From the IMG/VR virus record IMGVR_UViG_3300039448_000025, positions 1-38,531 of that record: 38,531 nucleotides of DNA; one strand, written 5' to 3'. Both the position numbers and the translations under genes were made by a program. This DNA comes from a virus. The notes beneath the pieces were generated by a model. It worked only from the letters and a program-made list of their open reading frames with translations. It was not told the origin of the DNA and did no database searches. This document shows, piece after piece, positions 13,073 to 21,983 of the stretch; within the stretch, counting starts at the first letter, position 1, and each line of letters opens with the position of its first letter.

Positions 13073-14856
13073 TAGTCTGTGTCCTTCATTCGAGACCGGC
13101 GTGAACGACGACTGCGACGGTTTTGCTCTTCCAGTGCTTTCGTAACCTCTCTCGCGACTGCGGCTTCATCCATTCCGGGTTGCGTTTGAATCGTCATTTG
13201 TTGCACCACGGTACTGCCGCTAGAACCTGCAATAGGGGTGAAGCCATTCACTGGCGCAGTGTTGTTTTTTATCTTGTTTCGTTGAGCGCGGCGTGTATTT
13301 GCAGATCCTGTAAAGTCATCACTGCCATCAAAGTTGAATCCCAATGTCTCCTTTACTTTGTCCCAGTTATTGAAGACCCATCTTAGACCAGTAAACGCAG
13401 CTACTACGCCTGTTACAACGAGACCCACAGGTCCCAATGCTGCAGCTAATGAAAAAACGCTAGCGATTAGTGGAGCAAGTGATAAGGCAGCCACCCCTAA
13501 AATTACATTTTTAACGCCACCAAAGGTCTCAATAATATCTTTGGTTGTTGTTACTATTGTCGTTCCTGCATCCCAAACATCTGATGCAAATTCTTGAATG
13601 TTTGCTCCCCACTGCTTTGCAACTATCTCCAGTGAGCCATCTGATGCCATTTGATCTATTTTATCGAGCAGGCCGGAAAGCTTTTCTTTCATCCAGTCGA
13701 ATAAACCATTATTCATAACTAGTAGTGCAAATTTATTCCAATGGTCAGACATATTTGAAGTCATACCTACCCAGGTGCGAGATCGCTCGCGCATCGCGCC
13801 AGCAAACTTCTCATTCCAGATGGTCTTTAATGTTTGCTCGATGGCTTTTCTGTCGTCGTCTTTAACTGACGCAGTCTGCTGCTTTCCTGCATTGTCTGTG
13901 TATTCGTATGTTATCTGACCGCCACTTTTTCTAGCTCGGACACCGAACTCTTTAAGGCGCTCGTTCTCACCGGTGATAGCGTCTGCAATAGCCTCAACCG
14001 CCTGCATTACATCTTTTCCCATAGCCGAAGATGTATCGCCAAGGGTTTGAAGTAGGCCGTTTGTAGGATCCATCCCATAGGCCCTAAGCTTTACGAAAGA
14101 CTCTGTTACTTGTTCGAGGTCATATGGCGTTTTTGCTGCAAAGTCGGTGATCCAGCTCATGCTAGACCTTGCCTTACTGGATGATCCTTCAATTGTTTTT
14201 AATGTTGACTCCAGTGTTTCAAAACTCGCGGCAACGTCAAGAAAGTGAGATTTAAATAGATATCCACCTGCCCCTAGAGCTGCCAAGCCTACTGCGCCTG
14301 TTTTTGCTGCGGTACGCAGTACTTTTCCGCCTGCAGCGCTGATTTTGTTAATACGTTCCTGAGCGTTCTTTAATCCGTGATACTTACTGCGAAGTTTTTC
14401 AACACTTTTTGTCTGACTCTCAATTGATTCAGTAAGGCGCTTCTGTTCGCTGGTCAGATCCGCAGTGTTTAGACCAGATTCTTTTAGTCGATCACGAAAC
14501 GCAGATAATTTTTCAGCTCCTTCGCTGTATTTCTTATTAGCCTTATTTAACTCGCGCTCTGCTTTTGCCAGTCCTTTGGTCATTGCTTTATTTGTTCCGC
14601 CAGTGCGGTCGAGCACACGCCGGTATCGATCAACCTTTGCTTGTGCCTGGTTAACTTCATTGCCGAGGTTTTCAGTTGCACTTTCGAGCGTTTTGAACGA
14701 TGAGATGTTGTCTTGTTGTTTTTGCAGTTTGCTGAGTTCTTTTCGCTGTTCACCTAACTGGCGACCTACACGCTTACTGCCTTTCATTACTGCAGATAAT
14801 GGCCCGGTCATACGCTCACGAGCAGACATTATCAAGCTGAGTTTTAAATCACTCAT
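13072..14856 (-). CDS. T: Tape measure protein gpT (594 aa)
   Basis: The tail length determinant. The N-terminal 200 residues are a long coiled coil with many Lys and Glu, followed by hydrophobic stretches (about 185-203 and 445-490) and a region (AKTPYDLEQVTESFVKLRAYGMDP) typical of tape measure proteins of P2-like and Mu-like phages. The C-terminus is very basic (RRSRRSRRSR). P2 T is 815 residues, so this tail is predicted to be shorter than that of P2. The ATG lies inside the last codons of E' (ATGAGTGA). Confidence 0.93.
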   Translation of the reverse strand: MSDLKLSLIMSARERMTGPLSAVMKGSKRVGRQLGEQRKELSKLQKQQDNISSFKTLESATENLGNEVNQAQAKVDRYRRVLDRTGGTNKAMTKGLAKAERELNKANKKYSEGAEKLSAFRDRLKESGLNTADLTSEQKRLTESIESQTKSVEKLRSKYHGLKNAQERINKISAAGGKVLRTAAKTGAVGLAALGAGGYLFKSHFLDVAASFETLESTLKTIEGSSSKARSSMSWITDFAAKTPYDLEQVTESFVKLRAYGMDPTNGLLQTLGDTSSAMGKDVMQAVEAIADAITGENERLKEFGVRARKSGGQITYEYTDNAGKQQTASVKDDDRKAIEQTLKTIWNEKFAGAMRERSRTWVGMTSNMSDHWNKFALLVMNNGLFDWMKEKLSGLLDKIDQMASDGSLEIVAKQWGANIQEFASDVWDAGTTIVTTTKDIIETFGGVKNVILGVAALSLAPLIASVFSLAAALGPVGLVVTGVVAAFTGLRWVFNNWDKVKETLGFNFDGSDDFTGSANTRRAQRNKIKNNTAPVNGFTPIAGSSGSTVVQQMTIQTQPGMDEAAVAREVTKALEEQNRRSRRSRRSRMKDTD

Positions 14857-15303
14857 CGTCGGAGTCTCCTGAGCGTTTTCGTGCGTGATGCCACCACGTG
14901 GCTAGTTCTTCTAAAGGCAAGACAATCAAGTCAGAGAGTGGCCAGTGGAAAATAGTCGCGATATCTGCGATCGCATCTTCCACTGAGTCCGGCAGGTCTA
15001 CTCCTGATCGGTCGATAATTCCGTTTTTAGATCCGTCTCTGGATCCGGATCGTCCATAAAAAAAGCCATTATCTCCCCAGTAACAGTACCGAGATCACGA
15101 GCGGACAATTGGCTGATTTCATGCTTTTGAATGGCAGGCGTTGAGATTCGAGGCAATACAGTCACAACGGCATCCACATCGCCATTCAACAAATCAGTCA
15201 GTCGCGTACCGCGCAGGCTGCCCGCGTTCGGCTCGATCAACTCAATTGAGTTGATCTCTGTTTCGCCGCGCTTAATTGCCCGTGTCAGTTTTACTGTTGC
15301 CAT
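14849..15303 (-). CDS. E': Tail protein E+E' made by -1 frameshift (151 aa)
   Basis: E and the overlapping frame E' are joined by a -1 frameshift, as in P2. The slippery run is seven T on the minus strand (15064-15058), after residue F82 of E. After slippage the frame reads YGRSGSRDGSKNG and continues to the TGA at 14849, adding 69 residues. The new part ends IFHWPLSDLIVLPLEELATWWHHARKR, a typical E' sequence. The 151-aa product is close to the 142 residues of P2 E+E'. It is a tail assembly chaperone, like lambda G/GT, acting with the tape measure that follows. Confidence 0.85.
14998..15303 (-). CDS. E: Tail protein gpE (101 aa)
   Basis: The unshifted product of the E/E' gene, matching P2 E in size, order and pattern. 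It starts MATVKLTRAIKRGE and has the central LRGTRLTDLLNGDVDA. It is a tail assembly chaperone that coats the tape measure together with the longer frameshift form. It lies directly after FII, with three bases between stop and start. Confidence 0.92.
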   Translation of the reverse strand: MATVKLTRAIKRGETEINSIELIEPNAGSLRGTRLTDLLNGDVDAVVTVLPRISTPAIQKHEISQLSARDLGTVTGEIMAFFMDDPDPETDLKTELSTDQE

Positions 15304-15306
15304 AAT

Positions 15307-15816
15307 TTATAACCCCAGCGCGTTGCGATGATCGGCGTATAGGTCCACGCCATTCACTTTGTAAACTAAGTTCATTACATCGATCTCGACGATATCTTTG
15401 CCGTCGATCGTGAGCCGGTAGTACGACAGTTCGGAGGTGACTTTAATGGCTGTGTCTTCTCCTTTTTTGGCGGTACCCGGAGCCATTTCACTGTGGCGAC
15501 CACGCGCGATAACTTGCACGGCTTGCACGGCTTCGCTGTCATCTGATTGATACGCACCAGAAAAGCGCAACGCGACTGCGTCGTGTTTTTGAGCGCCAAA
15601 CTGCCCAAAGATTTCGGGGACCATGCCTCCCAGCGTCCAGTCCATTGTTAGTGGTTGGCCGCCCATGTCGGATTTGATGGGGGAGTCCATGCCACCAGAT
15701 TGGTAATCCACCATGTTGCGTGCCAGCGGTGGCAGTGTTAGCTCTGGCACTTCATGCAGATAACCGACACCGTCTGCTGCGAGCTGAAAAAACTTTAATT
15801 TTTTTGGTAACGCCAT
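15307..15816 (-). CDS. FII: Major tail tube protein gpFII
   Basis: A 169-residue tail tube protein, almost the same length as P2 FII (172). Family features include the start MALPKKLKFFQLAADG and MVDYQSGGMDSPI. It builds the inner tube of the contractile tail. It is 11 bases downstream of the sheath gene in the F operon. Confidence 0.95.
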   Translation of the reverse strand: MALPKKLKFFQLAADGVGYLHEVPELTLPPLARNMVDYQSGGMDSPIKSDMGGQPLTMDWTLGGMVPEIFGQFGAQKHDAVALRFSGAYQSDDSEAVQAVQVIARGRHSEMAPGTAKKGEDTAIKVTSELSYYRLTIDGKDIVEIDVMNLVYKVNGVDLYADHRNALGL

Positions 15817-15827
15817 GGTTTAGCTCC

Positions 15828-16994
15828 TTAAGCAGCGATTTGCGACGCGAAGTCGAGCAGGTAGCGGTCTGTGATGCGCTGGCGTAACGTGAGGTCTTCC
15901 AGCGGTGGAATAGGGGTGTAGTCGTAATCGATCCACAGCTTGCCGTCTTTTAATGTATCTGCGGTATTTACGCCTTCGTCGTACCAGCACTGGCCACCGA
16001 GGATATATCCGAGAGAGGTCATTTCGCGCAGCTTGGCATTAATGCCTTCAATCATGTCAGTGACGAGACCGGGCGTCATGGGCTTATCCATTGCCCACAT
16101 ATGGGCCTCGGCTATCGTGTCTGCAATTACCTGAGCCGTGCGTGTGTAGTTTTCAAACGCGAACAGCGGATCATCAGAGCAGCTACGAGATCCCCAAAAT
16201 TTAAAGCCGTTTTTCTGAATCAGTGTGGTGACTTCATTGCTGTTCAGATACGTCGCATCTGATGCTGGATTTTGAAGATCAAAGAATACCGATCTACTGA
16301 CTCCGGTCACGCCGTTTACACCTACATTACTGAGTACTTTATGCCAGCCGGTTTCTTGATCGATTTTGGCTCGTAAGCCGAGCGCGCGAGCTGTGGCCGA
16401 CAGTGTAACTGTTGCGCTGGTAATTGTGTCCCAGCCTTCGAACTCTGGCCAGATAACCATCAGTTCGCGGGCAGAGAACTGCTCACGGTAGGTCACTGCA
16501 TCTTCTTTCGTTTCTGCTCCCCACGCTTGAACATAACCAAATGCACGGAGTTTTTGTGCGATCGTTACTAATTCTGTTGCTACGCCAAGGGTATCTAATC
16601 CCGGTGCGCCAAGAATGCGAGGTTTAACACCCAAGTCAGTCTCTGCAGATAGCAGCGCCTGTAATCCGGTGTAGTTACCACTTGTTGTACCACCGATAAC
16701 GTTGGTCGTGGTTGCTGCTTCGTCTGCGCCTTCTTCGACACGCACTACAACGCAAACAGGATTGGTTTGATCAGCGATGGCTTTCAGTGTTTTGAGTAGT
16801 GTTCCCGTTGTGCCTGCCGCAGCGATTGCGGCTTGCATATTTGTAACTAGCACCGCTTTATTGAGCGGGAAAAAATCGGTACTTGCATCGTCAGCAGTGG
16901 CAACAAAACCGACCACGGCAGTGGATACCGTACGGATCGGCCGAGTGCCGTTGCTGATCTCAATGACGCGGACGCCGTGGTGGTAATCGGGCAT
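15828..16994 (-). CDS. FI: Tail sheath protein gpFI
   Basis: The contractile sheath subunit, 388 residues against 396 in P2. The start (MPDYHHGVRVIEISNGTRPI) and the C-terminal SLGYILGGQCWYDEGVNTADTL are characteristic. It is the first gene of the F operon, behind a TGT-N13-ACA dyad (17073-17091). Its AGGAG ribosome site lies inside the 3' arm of a perfect 13-bp hairpin (17000-17033), which is unusual and may delay or tune translation. Confidence 0.96.
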   Translation of the reverse strand: MPDYHHGVRVIEISNGTRPIRTVSTAVVGFVATADDASTDFFPLNKAVLVTNMQAAIAAAGTTGTLLKTLKAIADQTNPVCVVVRVEEGADEAATTTNVIGGTTSGNYTGLQALLSAETDLGVKPRILGAPGLDTLGVATELVTIAQKLRAFGYVQAWGAETKEDAVTYREQFSARELMVIWPEFEGWDTITSATVTLSATARALGLRAKIDQETGWHKVLSNVGVNGVTGVSRSVFFDLQNPASDATYLNSNEVTTLIQKNGFKFWGSRSCSDDPLFAFENYTRTAQVIADTIAEAHMWAMDKPMTPGLVTDMIEGINAKLREMTSLGYILGGQCWYDEGVNTADTLKDGKLWIDYDYTPIPPLEDLTLRQRITDRYLLDFASQIAA

Positions 16995-16999
16995 GAGCT

Positions 17000-17033
17000 T
17001 AGCTCCTGAAAATAAGTGGTTTTTCAGGAGCTA
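17000..17033 (-). promoter_or_regulatory. 13-bp hairpin enclosing the sheath gene ribosome site
   Basis: Perfect 13-base arms (17000-17012 and 17021-17033) with an 8-base loop. On the mRNA the downstream arm contains CAGGAG, the Shine-Dalgarno sequence of FI, six bases before its ATG after the stem ends. The structure should therefore control translation of the sheath gene or protect the 5' end of its mRNA. As DNA it would also be a perfect operator. Confidence 0.7.
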
Positions 17034-17072
17034 GAGTGACACATGAACGTGATGCGAGCAGGTGATGTGTTG

Positions 17073-17091
17073 TGTAATTGCCGAGCTTACA
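17073..17091 (-). promoter_or_regulatory. Ogr-box candidate for the F late promoter
   Basis: TGT-N13-ACA dyad in the gap between H and FI, the place of the P2 F promoter. A start 55 bases downstream of its centre would fall near 17027, just where the 5' arm of the FI hairpin begins. Three other dyads with the same 13-base spacing lie at the other late operons. Confidence 0.55.
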
Positions 17092-18622
17092 TGGTACCAA
17101 GCGCCGGTGACGGAGGACGACTCGGTGCGTAATCAATAACGTAGTGATGGACCATGTCATCCTCGCTCAAAAAAACGAGCACTTCATTACCGCTGATCGC
17201 TAATAATGCTATTGATTGTGATACATCACCAACATTGATAGTGGTGGGGCGTCCTTTCTGAATCCAATCTGTTCCGTTAAATCTATAAACTCGAAGATCA
17301 TCAGAGGCGTTATTTACCACCACCACGTCGGTGCTATTGAGTGCGGCAACACCGCACCAATAATTATCAGGTATGTTTTTTACGTTACCGACTTGCGCCC
17401 AGTCTGTTCCATCGAATTCATAGGCAACCAAAACATCATTTGACGATGCAAATGCTATTCTATTGCTTGTCAGTGCGGTAATTCGTGACCGATATACATT
17501 CTGTCCAGAAAATGACAGCGGAAGTCTATTTCCAACTTGTGCCCAGTCGGTTCCATCAAATTCGTAAAAACCTAGATCGTTTCGGTTATCATTTACGATT
17601 GCAACGGTATTCGTAGAGAGAGCAACTATGCTTTTATGACTTAATACGGCAGATATTGGCAGTGCATTGCCGACTTCTATCCACGCAGTACCGTTCCAGC
17701 GTAACGTATTCAATACATCAGCATCGGATCTGATGACTGCAATATCAGTATCGGATAGAGCTGTGATTACAGGATTATCATTACTAGGATAGCTGAAACC
17801 AGTACCGACTTTTACCCACGCAGTCCCATTGAATTCGAAGCGCTGTATTGAACCGCCTACGGTTACGAACGCAGTTTCACTCATTACAGACATTTGTAAA
17901 ATAAAACCTACCGCAACATTGCTTTCATTCTTGATCTGGAACGGTGTTCCTATCTCACGCGCCCCCGTCCAGTGCCACGTTGGTTGTGAAAGTACGTGAG
18001 ATAGAGCGGCTGGTGTGATGACTTTTTGAGCTTCGCTTTCATCCAGTGCTTCATCGGGTGTAGCTAGTTCAACTAGTCCTGTTGTTTCTGTTGTTGCTGT
18101 GCGGTTATCAAACGCAGCTTTAACGCCTGCTGGGGTAACCGTTTTATTGTCGATGGTTCCCTCTTGCGCTTCTTCTACTGTTGCTTGCTTTGAAATACCC
18201 GCAACACTTTCTGTTGATTGCGGCAGCATGAATCCGGTACCACCAATCACAACGTTTGCATCTGCAAATGCTAGAAGGGGTAAGTCTGCAGAAATGAATC
18301 CGGTAGTACGAATTGCTTTCCCCGTAATGGGATCGCCATCGGCTGCAATTGCGAGGAGGGTACCACTGGATAGATAAATGCCAGCTTCGTAAATGGTGTA
18401 TTCATCTGTGCTGGCATCGGTAGCTGTGATATGAATTGTGGCATCTGCAGTTTTGTCGCCAGTGAGCGTTAAACGTTTAAGCTCTGTCATTAATGCAGTT
18501 GCATTTTCATCCGCTATCCAAACACCAGTACCTAGTGCTATTTCTGTTATTTGTACTGGATCACCCGCTGCGATCAGCGTTGCGATTTCGTCAAGACCTA
18601 CGGTCGTAAAGATGAGTTCCAT
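17087..18622 (-). CDS. H: Tail fibre protein gpH-like with propeller-like repeats (511 aa)
   Basis: Residues about 1-165 match the N-terminal, baseplate-attaching part of P2 H-like fibres (MELIFTTVGLDEIATLIAAGDPV onward), and a region rich in VTPA-type repeats follows. From about residue 215 there are at least five repeats of some 45-60 residues, each ending in a motif like F(D/N)GT(D/A)W(A/I)(Q/E)VG. They probably form a beta-propeller-like receptor-binding head. P2 H has a collagen-like distal part and a G chaperone; no G gene follows here. Strong repeat similarity suggests recent duplication. The fibre should determine host range. Confidence 0.85.
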   Translation of the reverse strand: MELIFTTVGLDEIATLIAAGDPVQITEIALGTGVWIADENATALMTELKRLTLTGDKTADATIHITATDASTDEYTIYEAGIYLSSGTLLAIAADGDPITGKAIRTTGFISADLPLLAFADANVVIGGTGFMLPQSTESVAGISKQATVEEAQEGTIDNKTVTPAGVKAAFDNRTATTETTGLVELATPDEALDESEAQKVITPAALSHVLSQPTWHWTGAREIGTPFQIKNESNVAVGFILQMSVMSETAFVTVGGSIQRFEFNGTAWVKVGTGFSYPSNDNPVITALSDTDIAVIRSDADVLNTLRWNGTAWIEVGNALPISAVLSHKSIVALSTNTVAIVNDNRNDLGFYEFDGTDWAQVGNRLPLSFSGQNVYRSRITALTSNRIAFASSNDVLVAYEFDGTDWAQVGNVKNIPDNYWCGVAALNSTDVVVVNNASDDLRVYRFNGTDWIQKGRPTTINVGDVSQSIALLAISGNEVLVFLSEDDMVHHYVIDYAPSRPPSPALGTM

Positions 18623-18623
18623 G

Positions 18624-19646
18624 TTATACCTCTGGCACTGTAGATAGCGTGGCGGTAATTAAGTCGTTGAATAGTTCTGTTGCTTCTTCCGCATTAAATT
18701 GCTGAAGCAGCCGCACTACGTTTGTTTGTGATGGTAATACCACTGTCGCAACGACCTGCGTGATGCCGACGTCATGTGCATCCGGGATATACACTCCTAA
18801 CGAATTACCAGCGCCATCAAATGCTTCTAGGCACACTTGCGCGTTGCTTGTGTCTGATGTCCAGTAGCTATACTCAATTTGTGCTGTACCTGCCTGAACT
18901 TCGCGACGAGCGCGCAGTGGGATTGTCCAATCTTGGTATGCGCTGCAGTACGAATTTTCATTCGCTGTAAATACACCAGGTGCGAAATATTCATACGGTG
19001 CATCGATGCGCTGAATACTGCCTGTGATAGTTGTCCAGTTATCTGAATTAACCTCAGCGTTTGGATTTAAAACAGGGATGGTTAGTGGTAAGTCGATTGC
19101 ATTACCTGTTGGAATTGCGTTACCGAGAGTAACTAAGTTGCCAGTGCGAAGTTGCCCTGCAATTCGAAGTGTTTTTGTTGCCGGAATTTCAACAATCAGA
19201 TCATACGAACTACGAAGATTTTTACTGGCATCGATGCTGGCAATAATATCTTCTTGAAAGTCGATATCGTTGGGCAGTGTTTGTGAGGGGGTGAATACAA
19301 CTTCAAAAGTAAATGGGTTGCCAAGTGGCTCCATTTCCCACCATTCAGTAACTTTTATGTTTGCACCTAGTGCATTAACTGCCTGCTTAACTGCCCCTGC
19401 TGTTCCTTTTTTACGATGCAGGTCCGAGGCATTACGAATAGCTTCACGCTTTACAGATTCAGGCCAAGTATCACGCCATACATCAACAGACAGCGCCCAC
19501 GCTAACCACGGCAAGAAATCGACAGGGCAGTCATCAGCGGACCATAGGGTGCGATGAGGGAGTGTTAATGCATCGATGTGCTCTGCGTCAATTTTTTCGA
19601 TCGCATATTCTAAGCTTGACGACGAAGGTGGCAATAACGTCGGCAT
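18624..19646 (-). CDS. I: Baseplate protein gpI with extra C-terminal domain (340 aa)
   Basis: Residues about 1-150 match P2 I (LPHRTLWSADDCPVDFLPWLAWALSVDVWRD). P2 I has only about 176 residues; here another 170 follow, starting near LPLTIPVLNPNAEVN. The extension is rich in Thr, Ser and aromatic residues and reads like a beta-sandwich (DNWTTITGSIQRI ... YSYWTSDTSNAQVCLEAFDGAGNSLG), as in carbohydrate-binding modules. It may bind surface glycans. Its start overlaps the last base of J. Confidence 0.9.
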   Translation of the reverse strand: MPTLLPPSSSSLEYAIEKIDAEHIDALTLPHRTLWSADDCPVDFLPWLAWALSVDVWRDTWPESVKREAIRNASDLHRKKGTAGAVKQAVNALGANIKVTEWWEMEPLGNPFTFEVVFTPSQTLPNDIDFQEDIIASIDASKNLRSSYDLIVEIPATKTLRIAGQLRTGNLVTLGNAIPTGNAIDLPLTIPVLNPNAEVNSDNWTTITGSIQRIDAPYEYFAPGVFTANENSYCSAYQDWTIPLRARREVQAGTAQIEYSYWTSDTSNAQVCLEAFDGAGNSLGVYIPDAHDVGITQVVATVVLPSQTNVVRLLQQFNAEEATELFNDLITATLSTVPEV

Positions 19647-20560
19647 TAGAAGGGTACCGGAGCCGATTCATTATAAATTGAGAGTGACGCGCTATTTACA
19701 ACAACAACGCCGGTTTCTCCCGGGTCAACGTTATAAGATGGCGCGATTAAATTAACCCGGCGTACACCTGCGACATGCAGTGCAGCATAAAGTCTCGATA
19801 CAGCTAAAACCTCTCCAATAATTCTTTCGCTTTTTAATGCATCAATGGCTGCTTGTGCATTTGCTAATACTTCGGCTTCACCTGCTGTATCAATTTCATC
19901 GGTGAGAGTTAATTCAGCGACTACATCTACCAAGCTGACCGTACTTGCCATACATGAAACGTAATCTGTCATAGGACGCAGATCATCCGCTCGACATGCG
20001 AACACAACGACATTTGTTAAGTCGATGCTGGCTTGGCCATTATTGCTGTGGCTGGTGATGTATATCTCGACACGGCCGTCTGAAGGCGAAATCGCCTCAG
20101 CATCTGCAACATCGATATCTGCAGACCGAGCGATGGCTTCGTACATTGCTTTTGGTCCTGCTGTACTTAATGCGTCTTTTGAGAGATACAAACGCTCGCG
20201 GTACGCGTCATCGGTTTCCATGATGGCTGGCGTAGGTGGATTAGTTGTTGTGTCTTCCTCGGTGAGAGTTAGCCGTGGCAAATTGTAGCGATCGCTATTG
20301 CCAATATAATCGAGATCTCCTTTTTCAGCGTATGCCAGAGTTAATGCGAGTGCGCTGTCGTTTATTCGTTTTCGCAGTATGAGCTCACGATAGGTTTGTT
20401 CTTGCAGGATGATATTGATCGGCTCAGCTTCATTGTCGATAACACTTGCATGCGTTGGACTCAGTTCGATAAAACGATCTTTTCTCGACTGTAGTATTTC
20501 CTCAAAATCAACTGACTCTATTAGGTCGGGCTTTGGTAGTTTTGAAAAGTCGATCGCCAT
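19646..20560 (-). CDS. J: Baseplate assembly protein gpJ
   Basis: A 304-residue baseplate wedge protein of the P2 J family (P2: 302), with the typical start IDFSKLPKPDLIESVDFEEILQ and the segment YRERLYLSKDALSTAGPKAMY. It attaches the fibre-side proteins to the baseplate. It follows W by two bases. Confidence 0.95.
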   Translation of the reverse strand: MAIDFSKLPKPDLIESVDFEEILQSRKDRFIELSPTHASVIDNEAEPINIILQEQTYRELILRKRINDSALALTLAYAEKGDLDYIGNSDRYNLPRLTLTEEDTTTNPPTPAIMETDDAYRERLYLSKDALSTAGPKAMYEAIARSADIDVADAEAISPSDGRVEIYITSHSNNGQASIDLTNVVVFACRADDLRPMTDYVSCMASTVSLVDVVAELTLTDEIDTAGEAEVLANAQAAIDALKSERIIGEVLAVSRLYAALHVAGVRRVNLIAPSYNVDPGETGVVVVNSASLSIYNESAPVPF

Positions 20561-20562
20561 AG

Positions 20563-20892
20563 TTAACTCTCCAGCCCGATGCGGGCATTAATCTCTTCAT
20601 CGTCAACAACAACTTGCAGATCAAGCACTGGTTTTTCATTTTCAATGTTTAATTGCAGGCCGCTTAATGTGACGCGAGGCTCCCATTTCACGATCGCGGT
20701 CGCAGTTGCAGAGTACAATCGCAGCATGGTTGCGGTATTGAGTGGCTGGTCGATTAAATCGGGGATGACACTGCCGTAGTCACGTCGCTTAATACGACTT
20801 CCGACGGGGGTTAACACAAGGGTGCGCAATGATTGCAGTATGTGCTCGCGCTCTGTAAGTGTTGTGCCGGTTTCTTTATTCATTCCTGCCAT
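20563..20892 (-). CDS. W: Baseplate assembly protein gpW
   Basis: A 109-residue protein of the gp25/W family (P2: 115). Characteristic features are EHILQSLRTLVLTPVGSRIKRRDYGSVIPDLID and the C-terminal beta strands. It forms part of the baseplate wedge. Its ATG touches the stop of the 146-aa gene. Confidence 0.95.
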   Translation of the reverse strand: MAGMNKETGTTLTEREHILQSLRTLVLTPVGSRIKRRDYGSVIPDLIDQPLNTATMLRLYSATATAIVKWEPRVTLSGLQLNIENEKPVLDLQVVVDDEEINARIGLES

Positions 20893-21332
20893 TAGCCAAC
20901 TTCCTGTTCAAAGCTTGCTAGGAACGCATTTGTTGCGGCTGCAGCAAGCGCTTGAGCACCTTCGCTCCAAACTGTTGGGCTTGCGGCTTGAATTTTTTCC
21001 ATGATCGATGCGGATGAAGGAACGTACAAATGGGTTGCGCTAGTTGAATTCCACGAAGCTGCCCAGAGGGCGGTTTCGGCATCGATACCAGTACCGATTG
21101 CTGTTAAGAACTCCAAGCCGTCAATCACAAAACCGGCAAACGCGACCGGGATAGTTGTTGCCATTGTTGTAACGGTTGAGGGGGATGCGCTAGTCCAGCC
21201 GTTATGCATCCCGCTCGCGAGTTTTTGCACGACCATGGATGCTTGCTTGATTTCTGTTTCAAAGCCGCCCTCAACGCTGTAGGGAACGTCGCCAATATTG
21301 GTAGCGATAGATTGTTGACCAGGAGAAGGCAT
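20892..21332 (-). CDS. Hypothetical protein between V and W (146 aa)
   Basis: An insertion relative to P2, in which V is directly followed by W. The start is set at the ATG at 21332 after GGAGGT; the frame up to 21407 overlaps V and lacks a ribosome site. The product is rich in Ala, Ser and Thr with a hydrophobic middle (IPVAFAGFVIDGLEFLTAIGTGI) and no clear signal. Its place among baseplate genes suggests a virion or assembly role. No family recognised. Confidence 0.75.
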   Translation of the reverse strand: MPSPGQQSIATNIGDVPYSVEGGFETEIKQASMVVQKLASGMHNGWTSASPSTVTTMATTIPVAFAGFVIDGLEFLTAIGTGIDAETALWAASWNSTSATHLYVPSSASIMEKIQAASPTVWSEGAQALAAAATNAFLASFEQEVG

Positions 21333-21922
21333 TACGCACCTCCTGTGCATGTCGTTGAACCTTGCGGATGCGGTGCACCGGTGAATGCACAAACGTGGGT
21401 TTGACAAACTAAACCACCGGCTGCGCCACCGTTTAATGTGACCGTCGCGCCTGTCGCTGCAACATCACCAACTGCATTGATTTCAACATTGCCGCCTGCA
21501 TCGATGACGGCGTTTTCTGATGCGGTAACCGATGCGTTTTTGCAGTTGACGACAACGGCATCGGGGCCATCGATAGTGAGTGTGCTGTTTTCTGAGTTGT
21601 ACGCGATGGTTGTGCCGTCGTTGTACTCGATGACATCAACGGATTCAGACGTTTCAGTTGCGCTAAAGTCTCCGCTATAAAGCATGCCTACGATTTGACC
21701 TTGCGATAAATCACCCGATGGGCAGAGCATCACGATTTGGGTATTGAGTGCGAGTGGACGCCAGCGAACATAATTCTTCCCCACGTCGGCGGGCCATGAC
21801 AGCCAAGCTGTTATGTTGTCGCCGGTTTTAACGCGCACTTTGCGCTCGCCATGATCTAATTCGGCAATGGTACCGATTCGGCAGAGGTTGTTGATCAGGC
21901 GGTGCAGTTCGGATGTTTTCAT
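21332..21922 (-). CDS. V: Baseplate spike protein gpV
   Basis: The central spike that punctures the outer membrane. The start MKTSELHRLINNLCRIGTIAELD and an OB-fold (HGERKVRVKTGDNITAWLSWPADVG) match P2 V. The middle is a triple-helix of beta repeats (SENSTLTIDGPDAVVVNC..., NAVIDAGGNVEIN...). The end (THVCAFTGAPHPQGSTTC) has His and Cys residues fitting a metal-binding tip. I chose the third ATG (21922); ATGs at 21931 and 21928 are also possible, since no strong ribosome site separates them. Confidence 0.92.
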   Translation of the reverse strand: MKTSELHRLINNLCRIGTIAELDHGERKVRVKTGDNITAWLSWPADVGKNYVRWRPLALNTQIVMLCPSGDLSQGQIVGMLYSGDFSATETSESVDVIEYNDGTTIAYNSENSTLTIDGPDAVVVNCKNASVTASENAVIDAGGNVEINAVGDVAATGATVTLNGGAAGGLVCQTHVCAFTGAPHPQGSTTCTGGA

Positions 21923-21983
21923 GACCATCATAATGCGATGGCCATGTTTTATAGGGTAGGGGGTTGTTATGTATGCAAGGGGG

